Shown piece by piece: positions 1 to 6,957 of a stretch of DNA of 46,419 nt. How positions within the stretch are numbered: position 1 is the first letter of the stretch; each line of letters starts with the position of its first letter. Made by a program: the position numbers and the translations under genes. This DNA is from Verrucomicrobiota bacterium. GTDB taxonomy: Bacteria; Verrucomicrobiota; Verrucomicrobiia; JABWAM01; JAHFSZ01. The stretch covers positions 22,889 through 69,307 of the forward strand of contig JAHFSZ010000003.1 of assembly GCA_023265515.1 (NCBI GenBank), written 5' to 3'. The notes beneath the pieces were generated by a model. That model was not told where the DNA came from. It saw nothing but the letters and a program-made list of their open reading frames with translations, and ran no database searches.

Positions 1-10
1 CGCGAAATGA

Positions 11-87
11 GCGCCCATAGCTCAACTGGATAGAGCACCTGACTACGGATCAGGAGGTTTCAAGTTCGAATCTTGATGGGCGCGCCA
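11..87 (+). tRNA. tRNA-Arg (anticodon ACG)
   Basis: The full cloverleaf can be folded by eye: a 7-bp acceptor stem (11-17 with 77-83), a D-arm with GCTC/GAGC, a 5-bp anticodon stem around loop CTACGGA (anticodon ACG, read as ICG after deamination), and a T-arm with the canonical loop TTCGAAT. The discriminator G84 is followed by an encoded CCA at 85-87. It lies 78 bp upstream of tRNA-Lys. Confidence 0.97.
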
Positions 88-90
88 TTT

Positions 91-163
91 TCGTGGATCG
101 GGGATCGTGAATCGGGGTTCGGATCGCTGCGACACACGATTCACGAAATACGAATCACGCATG
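91..163. repeat. Heptad-period inverted repeat between tRNA-Arg and tRNA-Lys (element 1)
   Basis: The tRNA spacer is almost wholly made of degenerate 7-bp units. Four direct units lie at 95-122 (type GGATCGG) and four at 136-163 (type ACGAATC). The second arm is broadly the reverse complement of the first, with a perfect 10-bp inverted match between 105-114 and 137-146. It could fold into a hairpin in a tRNA precursor, where it might guide processing; that role is inference. The same 7-bp period recurs in five other intergenic spots of the window. Confidence 0.7.
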
Positions 164-165
164 AT

Positions 166-239
166 GGCCCGCTAGCTCAATTGGTTAGAGCAGCTGACTC
201 TTAATCAGTTGGTTCCCGGTTCGAGTCCGGGGCGGGCCA
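166..239 (+). tRNA. tRNA-Lys (anticodon CTT)
   Basis: The acceptor stem pairs 166-172 with 232-238. The anticodon loop is CTCTTAA (anticodon CTT) and the T-loop is the canonical TTCGAGT. CCA is not encoded: the discriminator A239 is followed by CTT, unlike the neighbouring tRNA-Arg and the later tRNA-Phe. Its 3' end is echoed 161 bp downstream. Confidence 0.97.
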
Positions 240-379
240 CTTTTTCCTGCAGATCCGCGTCGCATGCCTTCGTTCTTCCTCACTCACACCTCGGTCGAGT
301 AGGTGCATATACACTCCCTCGTGTTCGTTCGTCAGCCTCGGCCTGCTCGCGTCTCTTTGGAAAAAGCTAGCCCAAGAGA

Positions 380-404
380 TCGAGAAACCGGGGTGGGCCA
401 CTTC
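380..404 (+). repeat. Displaced copy of the tRNA-Lys 3' end
   Basis: The 16 bases from 388 to 403 match the 3' end of tRNA-Lys and its first flanking bases (227-242) with a single C-to-T difference. A short TCGAG precedes both copies. The spacing is 161 bp. No integrase is present in between, only about 140 bp of sequence with no convincing gene. It could be an old attachment-site scar or a tRNA-tail repeat of the kind known downstream of E. coli tyrT. Confidence 0.6.
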
Positions 405-408
405 TTTC

Positions 409-476
409 GAAGATCGTAGGCCGAATGTCGAATGTCGTGCGGTTCTGCGATCTACAACATCCGACCTACGATTTTT
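409..476. repeat. Heptad-period inverted repeat overlapping the UGPase stop (element 2)
   Basis: Units of 7 bp run from 409 to 443 (GAATGTC twice in exact tandem at 423-436) and from 449 to 476 (GATCTAC and GACCTAC type). Bases 413-428 and 457-472 are inverted copies matching at 14 of 16 positions, separated by 28 nt. The outer arm contains the stop codon (466-468, minus strand) of the UGPase gene, so the element marks the end of that reading frame and may also act as its 3' hairpin. Confidence 0.65.
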
Positions 477-1647
477 TGGCCACCAGCCGAAAATCCTCCG
501 TCAACTGATACGCATCCGAGCGCAGCAGTTCCAGGTCGGCGTTGGTTTTGACGGGAGTGAAGCGCGCTCGCGGGACCACCACGGCCCCGGCCCCTTCGAA
601 TAGCTCGATGGCGGCGCCCATCGCGGTTTCATACTGGATGACGCGAGCCGAAGCCTCGTTCTTGGGATCAACATTCTTCAGATTCCGAATCACCGGCAGA
701 GGCAAAAGACCCTCGAACTCATGCAACAGGTCTCGAAGCCGATCGAGGTTGATCCAGAGATTGTTGGTATTGAAATAGCGGTGGCGGCTGATGTCTTGAA
801 AGTGTTTCCGGTCGTCTTCATGGCACTGCACCGATTCACGAAGGATCAGCTTGCCGGATTTGGCCCTCGCGAGGTGGCCGCCCTTCTGGTCGCTTTTGGT
901 GCGCTCGGCGACTTCCATGAGGAATGGCGCGCCTGACGACGCGAAGTGGGCGAGCAGGCGCGGGGAGAGCGTGGCACCGAGGTTGTCGGCGTTGGAGACG
1001 AACAGATAGAGCACGCCCGCACCGATCAGTCGTTCGAGCAGGCCTGAGTGCTGGAGGCAAATGTAGATGTCTCCGTGGCCGGGCGGACACCATTCCAAGT
1101 CATCGTCGGAGGGATGTTCGACAGGCCGATGGTCCGCCTCATGAAATTTTGGAACTTTATTCTGGAGCAACTCAAGGTCGGGCTCAGCGGCCAGCTCCGG
1201 ATAGTGTTTTTTTAAATACTCCATGGTTTGGGCCGAGGTGTTAAAGCTGTTCATAAAGATCAGCCGGACGCGCGCCTTGTGCTTTTGATGGAGCAGGAGT
1301 GTTTGCCGGACGATGATGTCGAGAAACGTGAGGCCGTCTTTGACTTCAAGCAGCGATTTGGCGCCATCCAGACCCATGGTGGAGCCGAGACCACCGTTCA
1401 ATTTCAGGATGGCTGTTTTCGAGAAAAGTTCCGCGGCTGTTTTCTTCTCCAGGTCTTCCAAATGGATGAGATCCTTCGGATCGAGTGGCGCGATCTCCGA
1501 TTCGCGGATCCAGTGGCTTTCGGCGTTCTTCCAGAAGCGGCGGACATTGGTTTCGAACGCGCGGATCGCGATGTCGGAGAGGCCATGGGAGCGCATTTTT
1601 TTCGATGCAGCCTGGATCGAGTCTTCATGGGGTTTGGCGCGCTTCAT
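466..1647 (-). CDS. UTP-glucose-1-phosphate uridylyltransferase, eukaryote-type (UDPGP family), short form
   Basis: It should make UDP-glucose from UTP and glucose-1-phosphate in the cytoplasm, feeding glycan and trehalose/glycogen-type metabolism. The nucleotide-binding loop LNGGLGSTMG is at residues 83-92, followed by the conserved GAKSLL; WCPPGHGDIY is at 186-195 and SNADNLGA at 218-225. These mark the UDPGP family (the human UGP2 type), not the bacterial GalU type. The protein has 393 residues and stops just after the KTNADLELLRSDAY region. UGP2-like proteins carry roughly 90-100 more residues there, forming a left-handed beta-helix used in oligomerisation. The catalytic core looks complete, so it may be active, but the C-terminal domain is absent and the stop codon lies inside heptad element 2. 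A minus-strand promoter (TTGATA at 1676-1681, 16-bp spacer, TAAAAG at 1654-1659) would start RNA at about the ATG. Confidence 0.9.
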   Translation of the reverse strand: MKRAKPHEDSIQAASKKMRSHGLSDIAIRAFETNVRRFWKNAESHWIRESEIAPLDPKDLIHLEDLEKKTAAELFSKTAILKLNGGLGSTMGLDGAKSLLEVKDGLTFLDIIVRQTLLLHQKHKARVRLIFMNSFNTSAQTMEYLKKHYPELAAEPDLELLQNKVPKFHEADHRPVEHPSDDDLEWCPPGHGDIYICLQHSGLLERLIGAGVLYLFVSNADNLGATLSPRLLAHFASSGAPFLMEVAERTKSDQKGGHLARAKSGKLILRESVQCHEDDRKHFQDISRHRYFNTNNLWINLDRLRDLLHEFEGLLPLPVIRNLKNVDPKNEASARVIQYETAMGAAIELFEGAGAVVVPRARFTPVKTNADLELLRSDAYQLTEDFRLVAKKS

Positions 1648-1653
1648 GAAACA

Positions 1654-1681
1654 CTTTTAGAACCTATCTCAAAATTATCAA
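1654..1681 (-). promoter_or_regulatory. Putative promoter of the UGPase gene, start-proximal
   Basis: On the minus strand TTGATA (5/6 to the -35 consensus) is followed after 16 bp by TAAAAG (4/6 to the -10 consensus). Only 6 nt separate the -10 from the ATG at 1645-1647. Transcription would begin at or beside the A of ATG, so the mRNA would be leaderless. No Shine-Dalgarno is visible. Confidence 0.4.
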
Positions 1682-1738
1682 GGCATGCGTTGCGAGCGCC
1701 ACGACCGATGGCCAGCGGGAAAGGAACGCCAGGAGTGC

Positions 1739-2467
1739 TCAACCCCACTTTTCAGTCCGCATTTGCGCCTTGGGAATGCCCATCTCCTCGACAACCAGCT
1801 TTTCGGTGGAAACCACCAGCTCAGTCGGACCACAGGCATAGAAGACGGTGTCGGCGAGGGAGCCAATGTGCTCGCGGATCCAGTCGGAATTGATCCGGCC
1901 GCGGTGCCCGTCCCATGCCCCGGTGTAACCGTGCTCGGGAGTCGCGCGGGTGCAGGTGACCTTGAATTTGAAGTTTGGATTGGCCAGCTCGAGCTGCTCG
2001 AATTCGCGCCGGAAAATGATGTCTTCAGGAACCCGAACGCTGTAAAGGATGGTGATTTTCGTGTCCGGCCTCTCCACGTTGCAATGCCGTACGAAGCCTC
2101 GAAATGGGGTGACGCCGCTGCCGCCGGCGATCAGGATCAGATCCCTATTGGGATCGCTGGGAAGGGTGAAATTTCCAGTAGGGGGGATCACCATCAACTT
2201 GGTGCCCACTTGGACAACTTCGTTCAGTTTGGTGCCAAAAAAACCCATTTTTTTGACCGTGATATCAAAATAGCCACGGTCAAACTGGCAGGAAGAGAGT
2301 GAGTAAGCCCTTTTGACCTTTGGGTCGTCTGCGAAATAAAGCGTGATGAATTGGCCGGTCTTGAAAATAAAATCGGTGCCCGTAGGCCATTCGAGCTTTA
2401 AGGTTTTGACATCGTGGGTTTCCTGGGTCAACTCGGTGACAGGCATTTCGGTGATGACTCGTGGCAT
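1739..2467 (-). CDS. Ferredoxin/flavodoxin--NAD(P)H reductase-like flavoprotein
   Basis: This 242-residue cytoplasmic oxidoreductase has the FNR fold. An N-terminal FAD-binding barrel carries RAYSLSS at residues 53-59 (the R-x-Y-S flavin motif). A C-terminal NAD(P) domain carries GGSGVTPFR at 115-123 and FYACGP at 209-214. No 2Fe-2S cysteine cluster or globin domain is attached, so it is the single-unit type that passes electrons between NAD(P)H and ferredoxin or a partner oxygenase. The partner is not visible nearby. It lies 91 bp upstream of the UGPase gene on the same strand and is divergent from thrS. A TATGAT hexamer in the 74-bp divergent spacer could be its -10 box, but no good -35 accompanies it. 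Confidence 0.85.
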   Translation of the reverse strand: MPRVITEMPVTELTQETHDVKTLKLEWPTGTDFIFKTGQFITLYFADDPKVKRAYSLSSCQFDRGYFDITVKKMGFFGTKLNEVVQVGTKLMVIPPTGNFTLPSDPNRDLILIAGGSGVTPFRGFVRHCNVERPDTKITILYSVRVPEDIIFRREFEQLELANPNFKFKVTCTRATPEHGYTGAWDGHRGRINSDWIREHIGSLADTVFYACGPTELVVSTEKLVVEEMGIPKAQMRTEKWG

Positions 2468-2486
2468 ATTCTGTTGGTTTAAAATG

Positions 2487-2514
2487 TTGCGAGCAGTAAG
2501 GAAAGCATCATAAG
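2487..2514 (+). promoter_or_regulatory. thrSp: Possible promoter of the thrS-pheT operon
   Basis: TTGCGA at 2487-2492 and CATAAG at 2509-2514 are separated by 16 bp in the short spacer between the divergent FNR-like gene and thrS. Both boxes are imperfect (4/6). It is the best sigma-70-like pair seen upstream of thrS. Confidence 0.3.
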
Positions 2515-2541
2515 TTCTCCGAAGCTTTACCCCTTTAGACG

Positions 2542-4326
2542 ATGGCGGAGCAAATCAAAAGAAAAACTTTGGACCAGCGCGCGCAGATGTCCGATCTGGA
2601 GCGCCTGCGTCATTCGTGCGCCCATGTCATGGCGACTGCTGTGATGCGGCTGTGGCCTGACACCAAGCTCGATGTCGGCCCGCCCACGGAGGAGGGTTTC
2701 TATTACGACTTCGACGCGACGCATCGCTTCGTTCCGGAGGACTTTGAGAAGATCGAGGCCGAGATGGCGAAAGTGGTCGCCGAGAAGCAGCTCTTCCAGA
2801 AGCATGTCATGTCGCGCGACGAGGCGCTCAAAAAAATCCGCGCGATGAATCAGCCGCTTAAGGAGATCCGTCTGGCCGACATCCCGCAGGACGAGGAGAT
2901 TTCCTTTTATCAAAATGGCGATTTCGTCGACCTCTGTGCAGGGCCGCATATCGACGACACGGCGAAGGTTCGGGCGTTCAAACTGCTCTCGATTGCCGGA
3001 ACTTATTTCAAAGGCGATGCGCGCAATCCGCAGCTTCAGCGGTTGTACGGCACGGCTTTCCCGAGCGAGAAGGAGCTGCGAATCCACTTGACTGCGCTCG
3101 AGGAAGCAAAGAAGCGTGACCACCGAAAGCTTGGCAAGGAGTTGAAACTTTTTTCGATCACGCCGTTGGTGGGGGGAGGGTTGCCGTTGCTTTTGCCGAA
3201 GGGAGGCGTCATCCGCCGCGAGCTGGAGAGATTTATCGACGAGAAGCTCGATGCCCGCGGCTACGACCGCGTCTTCTCGCCGCACATCGGAGACATTCAG
3301 CTGTACAAGACGTCGGGGCACTATCCCTATTACAAGGACAGCATGTATGAGCCGGTTCATATCGACAAGGACGAGTACCTGCTTAAGCCGATGAATTGTC
3401 CGATGCATATTCAGATGTACGACAGCGAGCCGAGGAGCTACCGCGATCTGCCGCTGCGCCTTGCGGAGTTCGGGACCGTGTATCGGTACGAACAGTCCGG
3501 CGAGCTCAACGGCCTGACGCGCGTGCGCGGCTTCACCCAGGACGACGGCCACATCTTCTGCACACCCGATCAGCTTCGCGATGAAATCAAGGACTGCATC
3601 CGCCTTGTCACCGAGGTTCTGGATGTGTTCAAGCTGCCCTATCAAACGCGTGTTTCGTTGAGCGATCCCAAGAACGCCGACAAATACGCGGGGGGCCGCG
3701 AATTGTGGGACAGGGCCGAGGCTGCGCTCCAGGAGGTCGTCGATGAATTGGACATTCCATCCACGCTCGGCGTGGGAGAAGCGGCTTTCTATGGCCCGAA
3801 GCTTGATTTCATGATCAAGGATGCGCTTGGCCGCAGCTGGCAGCTTTGCACCATCCAGGTCGATTATTCGCTGCCGGAGCGTTTCAATCTCGAGTACGTC
3901 GGCAGCGACGGGCAGAAGCACCGGCCTGTCATGATCCACCGGGCCGTTTTCGGCTCGATCGAGCGGTTCATGGCCGTGCTCATCGAGCATTTTGCAGGCG
4001 CCTTCCCGGTCTGGCTCGCCCCTGAGCAGGTTCGCCTCCTGCCGATCAGTAACGATCAGGTGGCTTACGCGGAAGAACTCGCCCGGCAGCTTCGCGCGGC
4101 GAAAATTCGCGTGACAGTGGACCACAAAGCTGACAAAATTAGCGGCAAAGTTAGAAATGCGCAGTTACAGAAAGTCCCTTACATGCTTGTCGTCGGCGCG
4201 AAGGAAGCGGCCGACCAGACTGTTTCTGTGCGGGCTCGCCAGCACGGTGATCAGGGCGCCACTCCCTTCGCTGTTTTTCTGGAACGCTTGAGCCGTGAAA
4301 TAGCTTCCCGTGCATTGCCTTCGTAA
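2542..4326 (+). CDS. thrS: Threonyl-tRNA synthetase lacking the TGS domain
   Basis: It charges tRNA-Thr with threonine. The protein has 594 residues, against about 640 in E. coli. It begins almost directly with the editing domain (HSCAH, the HxxxH motif, at residues 24-28) and has no N-terminal TGS domain. This is not a start-choice artefact, because a TAG in the same frame lies at 2536-2538, one codon before the ATG. The catalytic core shows MNCPMHI (Cys286), motif 2 with TRVRGFTQDDGHIFC (His337) and motif 3 with IHRAVFGSIERF (His466); Cys286, His337 and His466 are the expected zinc ligands. The C-terminal anticodon-binding domain is intact (from about residue 495). The Shine-Dalgarno is weak. 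It is the first gene of a classic thrS-infC-rpmI-rplT-pheS-pheT order. Confidence 0.97.
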   Translation: MAEQIKRKTLDQRAQMSDLERLRHSCAHVMATAVMRLWPDTKLDVGPPTEEGFYYDFDATHRFVPEDFEKIEAEMAKVVAEKQLFQKHVMSRDEALKKIRAMNQPLKEIRLADIPQDEEISFYQNGDFVDLCAGPHIDDTAKVRAFKLLSIAGTYFKGDARNPQLQRLYGTAFPSEKELRIHLTALEEAKKRDHRKLGKELKLFSITPLVGGGLPLLLPKGGVIRRELERFIDEKLDARGYDRVFSPHIGDIQLYKTSGHYPYYKDSMYEPVHIDKDEYLLKPMNCPMHIQMYDSEPRSYRDLPLRLAEFGTVYRYEQSGELNGLTRVRGFTQDDGHIFCTPDQLRDEIKDCIRLVTEVLDVFKLPYQTRVSLSDPKNADKYAGGRELWDRAEAALQEVVDELDIPSTLGVGEAAFYGPKLDFMIKDALGRSWQLCTIQVDYSLPERFNLEYVGSDGQKHRPVMIHRAVFGSIERFMAVLIEHFAGAFPVWLAPEQVRLLPISNDQVAYAEELARQLRAAKIRVTVDHKADKISGKVRNAQLQKVPYMLVVGAKEAADQTVSVRARQHGDQGATPFAVFLERLSREIASRALPS

Positions 4327-4391
4327 ATCGCGTCATGTGCCAGCCGACTTCGCTTTCTTTTCACTTCCACTCGTGAGTTCCAAACCTAAAC

Positions 4392-4407
4392 AGGAGGATC
4401 GTCTATT
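4392..4407 (+). promoter_or_regulatory. infC: Shine-Dalgarno and AUU start codon of infC
   Basis: A perfect AGGAGG (4392-4397) precedes an ATT triplet (4405-4407) by 7 nt. The frame reading from ATT gives an IF3-like N-terminus (IQKFIRVN then HRIRVPEVRVI). An in-frame TAA at 4387-4389 rules out a longer protein, and no ATG, GTG or TTG lies between it and the ATT. AUU is the classic infC start that IF3 itself discriminates against, giving negative feedback. Confidence 0.88.
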
Positions 4408-5064
4408 CAAAAGTTCATCCGTGTGAATCATCGCATTCGTGTCCCCGAAGTGCGCGTCATCGATGCCGACGGCAAACAGGTTGGCGTGCTCTCGACCCCC
4501 AAGGCGCTCGAACTTGCGCTCCGGCAGGGTCTCGATTTGGTCGAAGTTTCTCCCACCGCGCAGCCGCCCGTCTGCCGGATCGTCGACTTCGGAAAATTTC
4601 GCTACGAGATGTCCAAGAAGGAGAAGTCGGTCAGGAGCCCGGCCGCTTCGCGCGTCAAGGAACTGAAATTTCATATCAACATCGATCCGCACGACCTGGG
4701 GATCAAAATGAATCATGCGCGCGGTTTTATCGAGAAGGGAATGCGGGTGAAGATGTCGCTCGTCTTCCGTGGCCGAGAGATGATGCATGCCTATCGCGGC
4801 GAGGGGCTGATCAACCAGATTCAGACTTTGCTCGCGGACGTTGCGTTCGCGGAAGCGCCTCCCCGGATGATTGGGCGGGCGATCCACCTGATGATGGTTC
4901 CTTCGCACGGCAAGAAGGTCGAAAAGCCGCTGCCGGTACAAGGCCTGCGCATCCCCAACCACGTGTTGGGAGGCCCCGGCTCGCGGTCGTTCGGCCAGTC
5001 GGTCGACATTTCAAAGCCGGCGGTCCCGGCCCCTCCGTTGCCCACGACGGCTAAAAAGCCCTGA
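4405..5064 (+). CDS. infC: Translation initiation factor IF-3, AUU start
   Basis: IF3 binds the 30S subunit, stops premature 50S joining and checks the start codon and initiator tRNA. From the AUU start the protein is 219 residues. Conserved IF3 features include RVN..IRVPEVRVIDADGKQVGV, the linker region with CRIVDFGKFRYE, and the C-terminal domain with VKMSLVFRGREMMH. A first GTG in the frame (4423) would cut off the conserved RVN residues and sits 26 nt from the Shine-Dalgarno, so it is less likely. The last 35-40 residues form a proline/alanine-rich tail not found in E. coli IF3. It is 78 bp downstream of thrS. Regulation by the AUU start codon is well established for IF3 and is inferred here. 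Confidence 0.95.
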   Translation: MQKFIRVNHRIRVPEVRVIDADGKQVGVLSTPKALELALRQGLDLVEVSPTAQPPVCRIVDFGKFRYEMSKKEKSVRSPAASRVKELKFHINIDPHDLGIKMNHARGFIEKGMRVKMSLVFRGREMMHAYRGEGLINQIQTLLADVAFAEAPPRMIGRAIHLMMVPSHGKKVEKPLPVQGLRIPNHVLGGPGSRSFGQSVDISKPAVPAPPLPTTAKKP

Positions 5065-5095
5065 AAGGCCATTTTCCGGAAAAAAGGTGTTGCGT

Positions 5096-5124
5096 CGGAT
5101 GCAGGGATGCCTTAAGAGCATCCG
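5096..5124 (+). promoter_or_regulatory. Hairpin in the infC-rpmI spacer
   Basis: CGGATGC (5096-5102) pairs perfectly with GCATCCG (5118-5124) around a 15-nt loop. It is followed by CTTTTCT, and the rpmI ATG comes at 5132. It could be a weak attenuator or a structured leader. In other bacteria this operon is controlled by ribosomal protein bL20 binding its own mRNA; whether this hairpin takes part is inference. Confidence 0.4.
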
Positions 5125-5131
5125 CTTTTCT

Positions 5132-5383
5132 ATGCAGAAAACAAACAAGGCGGCTCGAAAGAGATTTAAGATCAGCGCGCGCGGCAAGGTGATGTTCCGC
5201 GGAGCGGGCAAACGGCATCTCGCCGCGAGCAAGAATCGCAAGGCCAAACGACGGCTTGGCAAGGTTCGCAACGCCAGTCCCACCGACACCTACCGGGTGA
5301 AGGGCGCCATGCCGTTCAACCGGCGTCGCTACCGGAACCGGATCGGAAACCCGGCGCCCGAGGCGGCTGCGGCCAAGGCTTAA
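5132..5383 (+). CDS. rpmI: 50S ribosomal protein bL35
   Basis: This is a small basic protein of the large ribosomal subunit. The start is taken at ATG 5132 because the sequence MQKTNKAARKRFKISARGK aligns with the usual bL35 N-terminus. An upstream ATG at 5087 would add 15 residues not seen in the family and overlap the leader hairpin. At 83 residues it is longer than the 65 of E. coli, because of a basic and alanine-rich C-terminal tail after KGAMPF. It lies between infC and rplT, as in most bacteria. Confidence 0.95.
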   Translation: MQKTNKAARKRFKISARGKVMFRGAGKRHLAASKNRKAKRRLGKVRNASPTDTYRVKGAMPFNRRRYRNRIGNPAPEAAAAKA

Positions 5384-5399
5384 GAAATTTTTTCATCGC

Positions 5400-5459
5400 T
5401 CCTTCCGGTAAGGAAGGATGCTGTCGGGTCAAAACAAAGTCGGTTCCAAAGGGGAGCCG
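5400..5459 (+). promoter_or_regulatory. Two hairpins in the rpmI-rplT leader
   Basis: In the 102-nt spacer before rplT, TCCTTCC (5400-5406) pairs with GGAAGGA (5412-5418) across a 5-nt loop. CGGTTCC (5441-5447) pairs with GGAGCCG (5453-5459), with one U-G pair, across a 5-nt loop. Neither is followed by a T-run, so they are not terminators. A structured leader just before the bL20 gene fits autogenous bL20 control, known in Bacillus and E. coli with different sequences. Confidence 0.4.
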
Positions 5460-5485
5460 CACCCAAAATAGGAAAGGGCAACACC

Positions 5486-5848
5486 ATGCCTCGCACGACC
5501 AATGCACCGGCAAGCCGCCGCCGCCGCCAGCGCGTCATCAAGGCCTCGAAGGGATATCGGGGAAACCGCAGCAAGCTTTTTCGGTATGCCAAGGACGCAC
5601 AGTTTCAAGCAAAGACCTGGGCCACCGAGCACCGTCGTTACCGCAAGCGCGATTTTCGCAATTTATGGACCGTTCGCATCAACATCGCCAGCCGCAACCT
5701 GGGTATCACTTACAGCCGCTTCATGCAGGGCCTCAAAAAGGCGGGTGTCAGTCTCAATCGGAAGGTTCTCGCGGAACTGGCCGTCCATGATGCGAACACC
5801 TTCGCCGCGCTGGTAGAGAAGGCCAAGGCAAGCCTTGGCAAAAACTGA
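5486..5848 (+). CDS. rplT: 50S ribosomal protein bL20
   Basis: This early-assembly 23S rRNA-binding protein often represses its own operon. It has 120 residues and the family hallmarks: an arginine-rich N-terminal helix (SRRRRQRVIKASKGYRGNRS), WTVRINIASRNLGITYSRFM and the end GVSLNRKVLAELAVHD. The start has a fair Shine-Dalgarno (AGGAAAGGG, about 5 nt before ATG). The last codons hold a near-perfect palindrome (GCCAAGGC, AA, GCCTTGGC, 5822-5839) that could fold in the mRNA. Confidence 0.98.
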   Translation: MPRTTNAPASRRRRQRVIKASKGYRGNRSKLFRYAKDAQFQAKTWATEHRRYRKRDFRNLWTVRINIASRNLGITYSRFMQGLKKAGVSLNRKVLAELAVHDANTFAALVEKAKASLGKN

Positions 5849-5933
5849 AGACTAACGAACATTCCACAGCAAACGTTCAACCTTCCCAGAAATGAGGATG
5901 GAAGTTTCGGGGAAAGGACGTTAGAAGGTTTCC

Positions 5934-6944
5934 ATGTCTTTCAGGCATGAGCTGGAAAAGCTTCGCGAGTCGGGTATCAGTTCCATCGCAGGCTCTGTCG
6001 ACGCCGTGTCGCTCGAAGAAGCCCGCGTGAAATATTTCGGGCGGCAGGGGCTTCTGCCTGAGCTGATGAAGAAGCTGGGGCGGCAACCTGCCTCCGAAAA
6101 ACCGGAGCTCGGCAGGCTGGCCAACGAAGTCAAAAAAGCGCTTGAACAGGCCTTCGAGGAGCGGCGGCTCAAACTTTCGGATGCCGCCGCCGTCCCATCC
6201 TATGATTGGAGCCTTCCGGGGCGCCCGGCCGGGCTGGGGCGGCTTCACCCGATCACGCAGACGACTCAAAGGATCGTCGAAATCTTTCGCAAAATTGGTT
6301 TTGAGGTGGCCGACGGCCCGGAGGTGGAAACCGAGTTTTTTTGCTTCGACGCCTTGAACACACCGCCGGATCATCCGGCGAGGGATCTCCAGGACACACT
6401 TTATCTCGCCAAGCCGGACAGCCAGGGCAACCGGCGCCTGCTGCGCACGCATACATCATCGGTCCAGATCCGGACGCTTGTCAAACAGGCGCCACCGATC
6501 CGGATCGTGGCGCCGGGGCGTGTCTACCGGCGCGACGAGGTCGATGCCACCCATGCCGCCTGTTTTCACCAGGTGGAGGGCCTCCACGTCGACCGGGGCG
6601 TCAGCGTCGCCGATCTCAAGGGCACCGTGGAGTATTTCTTCGAGGAGCTTCTTGGCCGGGGAACCCGGACGCGGCTGCGCCCGCATTTTTTCCCTTACAC
6701 GGAGCCCAGTTTTGAGATCGATTTTTCGGCGGAATCCGCCGGCATTCATAAAAAGGAATGGCTCGAAATCGCGGGATGCGGTATGGTCCATCCCAACGTA
6801 TTCAGAGCGGTCGGGTACGATCCGGAGGAATGGTCGGGATGGGCATTTGGCCTCGGCGTGGAACGGATCGCCATGGTTCTCTACGGCGTCAACGACATCC
6901 GTCTGTTTTATGAGAATGATCAGAGATTTCTTCGCCAGTTCTAA
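5934..6944 (+). CDS. pheS: Phenylalanyl-tRNA synthetase alpha subunit
   Basis: This is the catalytic alpha chain of the alpha2beta2 PheRS. It has 336 residues. A coiled-coil tRNA-contacting N-terminus (about 1-90) is followed by the class II core: HPITQTTQRIVEIFRKIGFEVADGPEVE, then LLRTHTSSVQIR (motif 2 region), GRVYRRDEVDATH.., FHQVEG, and the C-terminal motif 3 GWAFGLGVERIAM. It is preceded by AGAAGG 6 nt before the ATG. The 85-nt spacer after rplT has partly self-complementary stretches (AACCTTC against GAAGGTT) that could fold. It is separated from pheT by a lipoprotein gene, which is unusual. Confidence 0.97.
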   Translation: MSFRHELEKLRESGISSIAGSVDAVSLEEARVKYFGRQGLLPELMKKLGRQPASEKPELGRLANEVKKALEQAFEERRLKLSDAAAVPSYDWSLPGRPAGLGRLHPITQTTQRIVEIFRKIGFEVADGPEVETEFFCFDALNTPPDHPARDLQDTLYLAKPDSQGNRRLLRTHTSSVQIRTLVKQAPPIRIVAPGRVYRRDEVDATHAACFHQVEGLHVDRGVSVADLKGTVEYFFEELLGRGTRTRLRPHFFPYTEPSFEIDFSAESAGIHKKEWLEIAGCGMVHPNVFRAVGYDPEEWSGWAFGLGVERIAMVLYGVNDIRLFYENDQRFLRQF

Positions 6945-6957
6945 AACAGGTCGCTCC

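Noticed and set aside
201-401. A 66-codon minus-strand open frame covering tRNA-Lys and its displaced 3' copy.
   Set aside because: It runs through the tRNA gene itself and ends in typical tRNA-shadow residues; no start signal.
2527-4125. A 532-codon open frame antisense to thrS.
   Set aside because: thrS covers the same DNA with all its catalytic motifs; the antisense frame has none.
4423-4425. GTG start for infC.
   Set aside because: It is 26 nt from the Shine-Dalgarno and cuts off conserved IF3 residues; AUU at 4405 fits better.
5822-5839. Rho-independent terminator at the rplT end.
   Set aside because: The palindrome has a 2-nt loop and is followed by an A-run on the coding strand, not a T-run; it is coding sequence.
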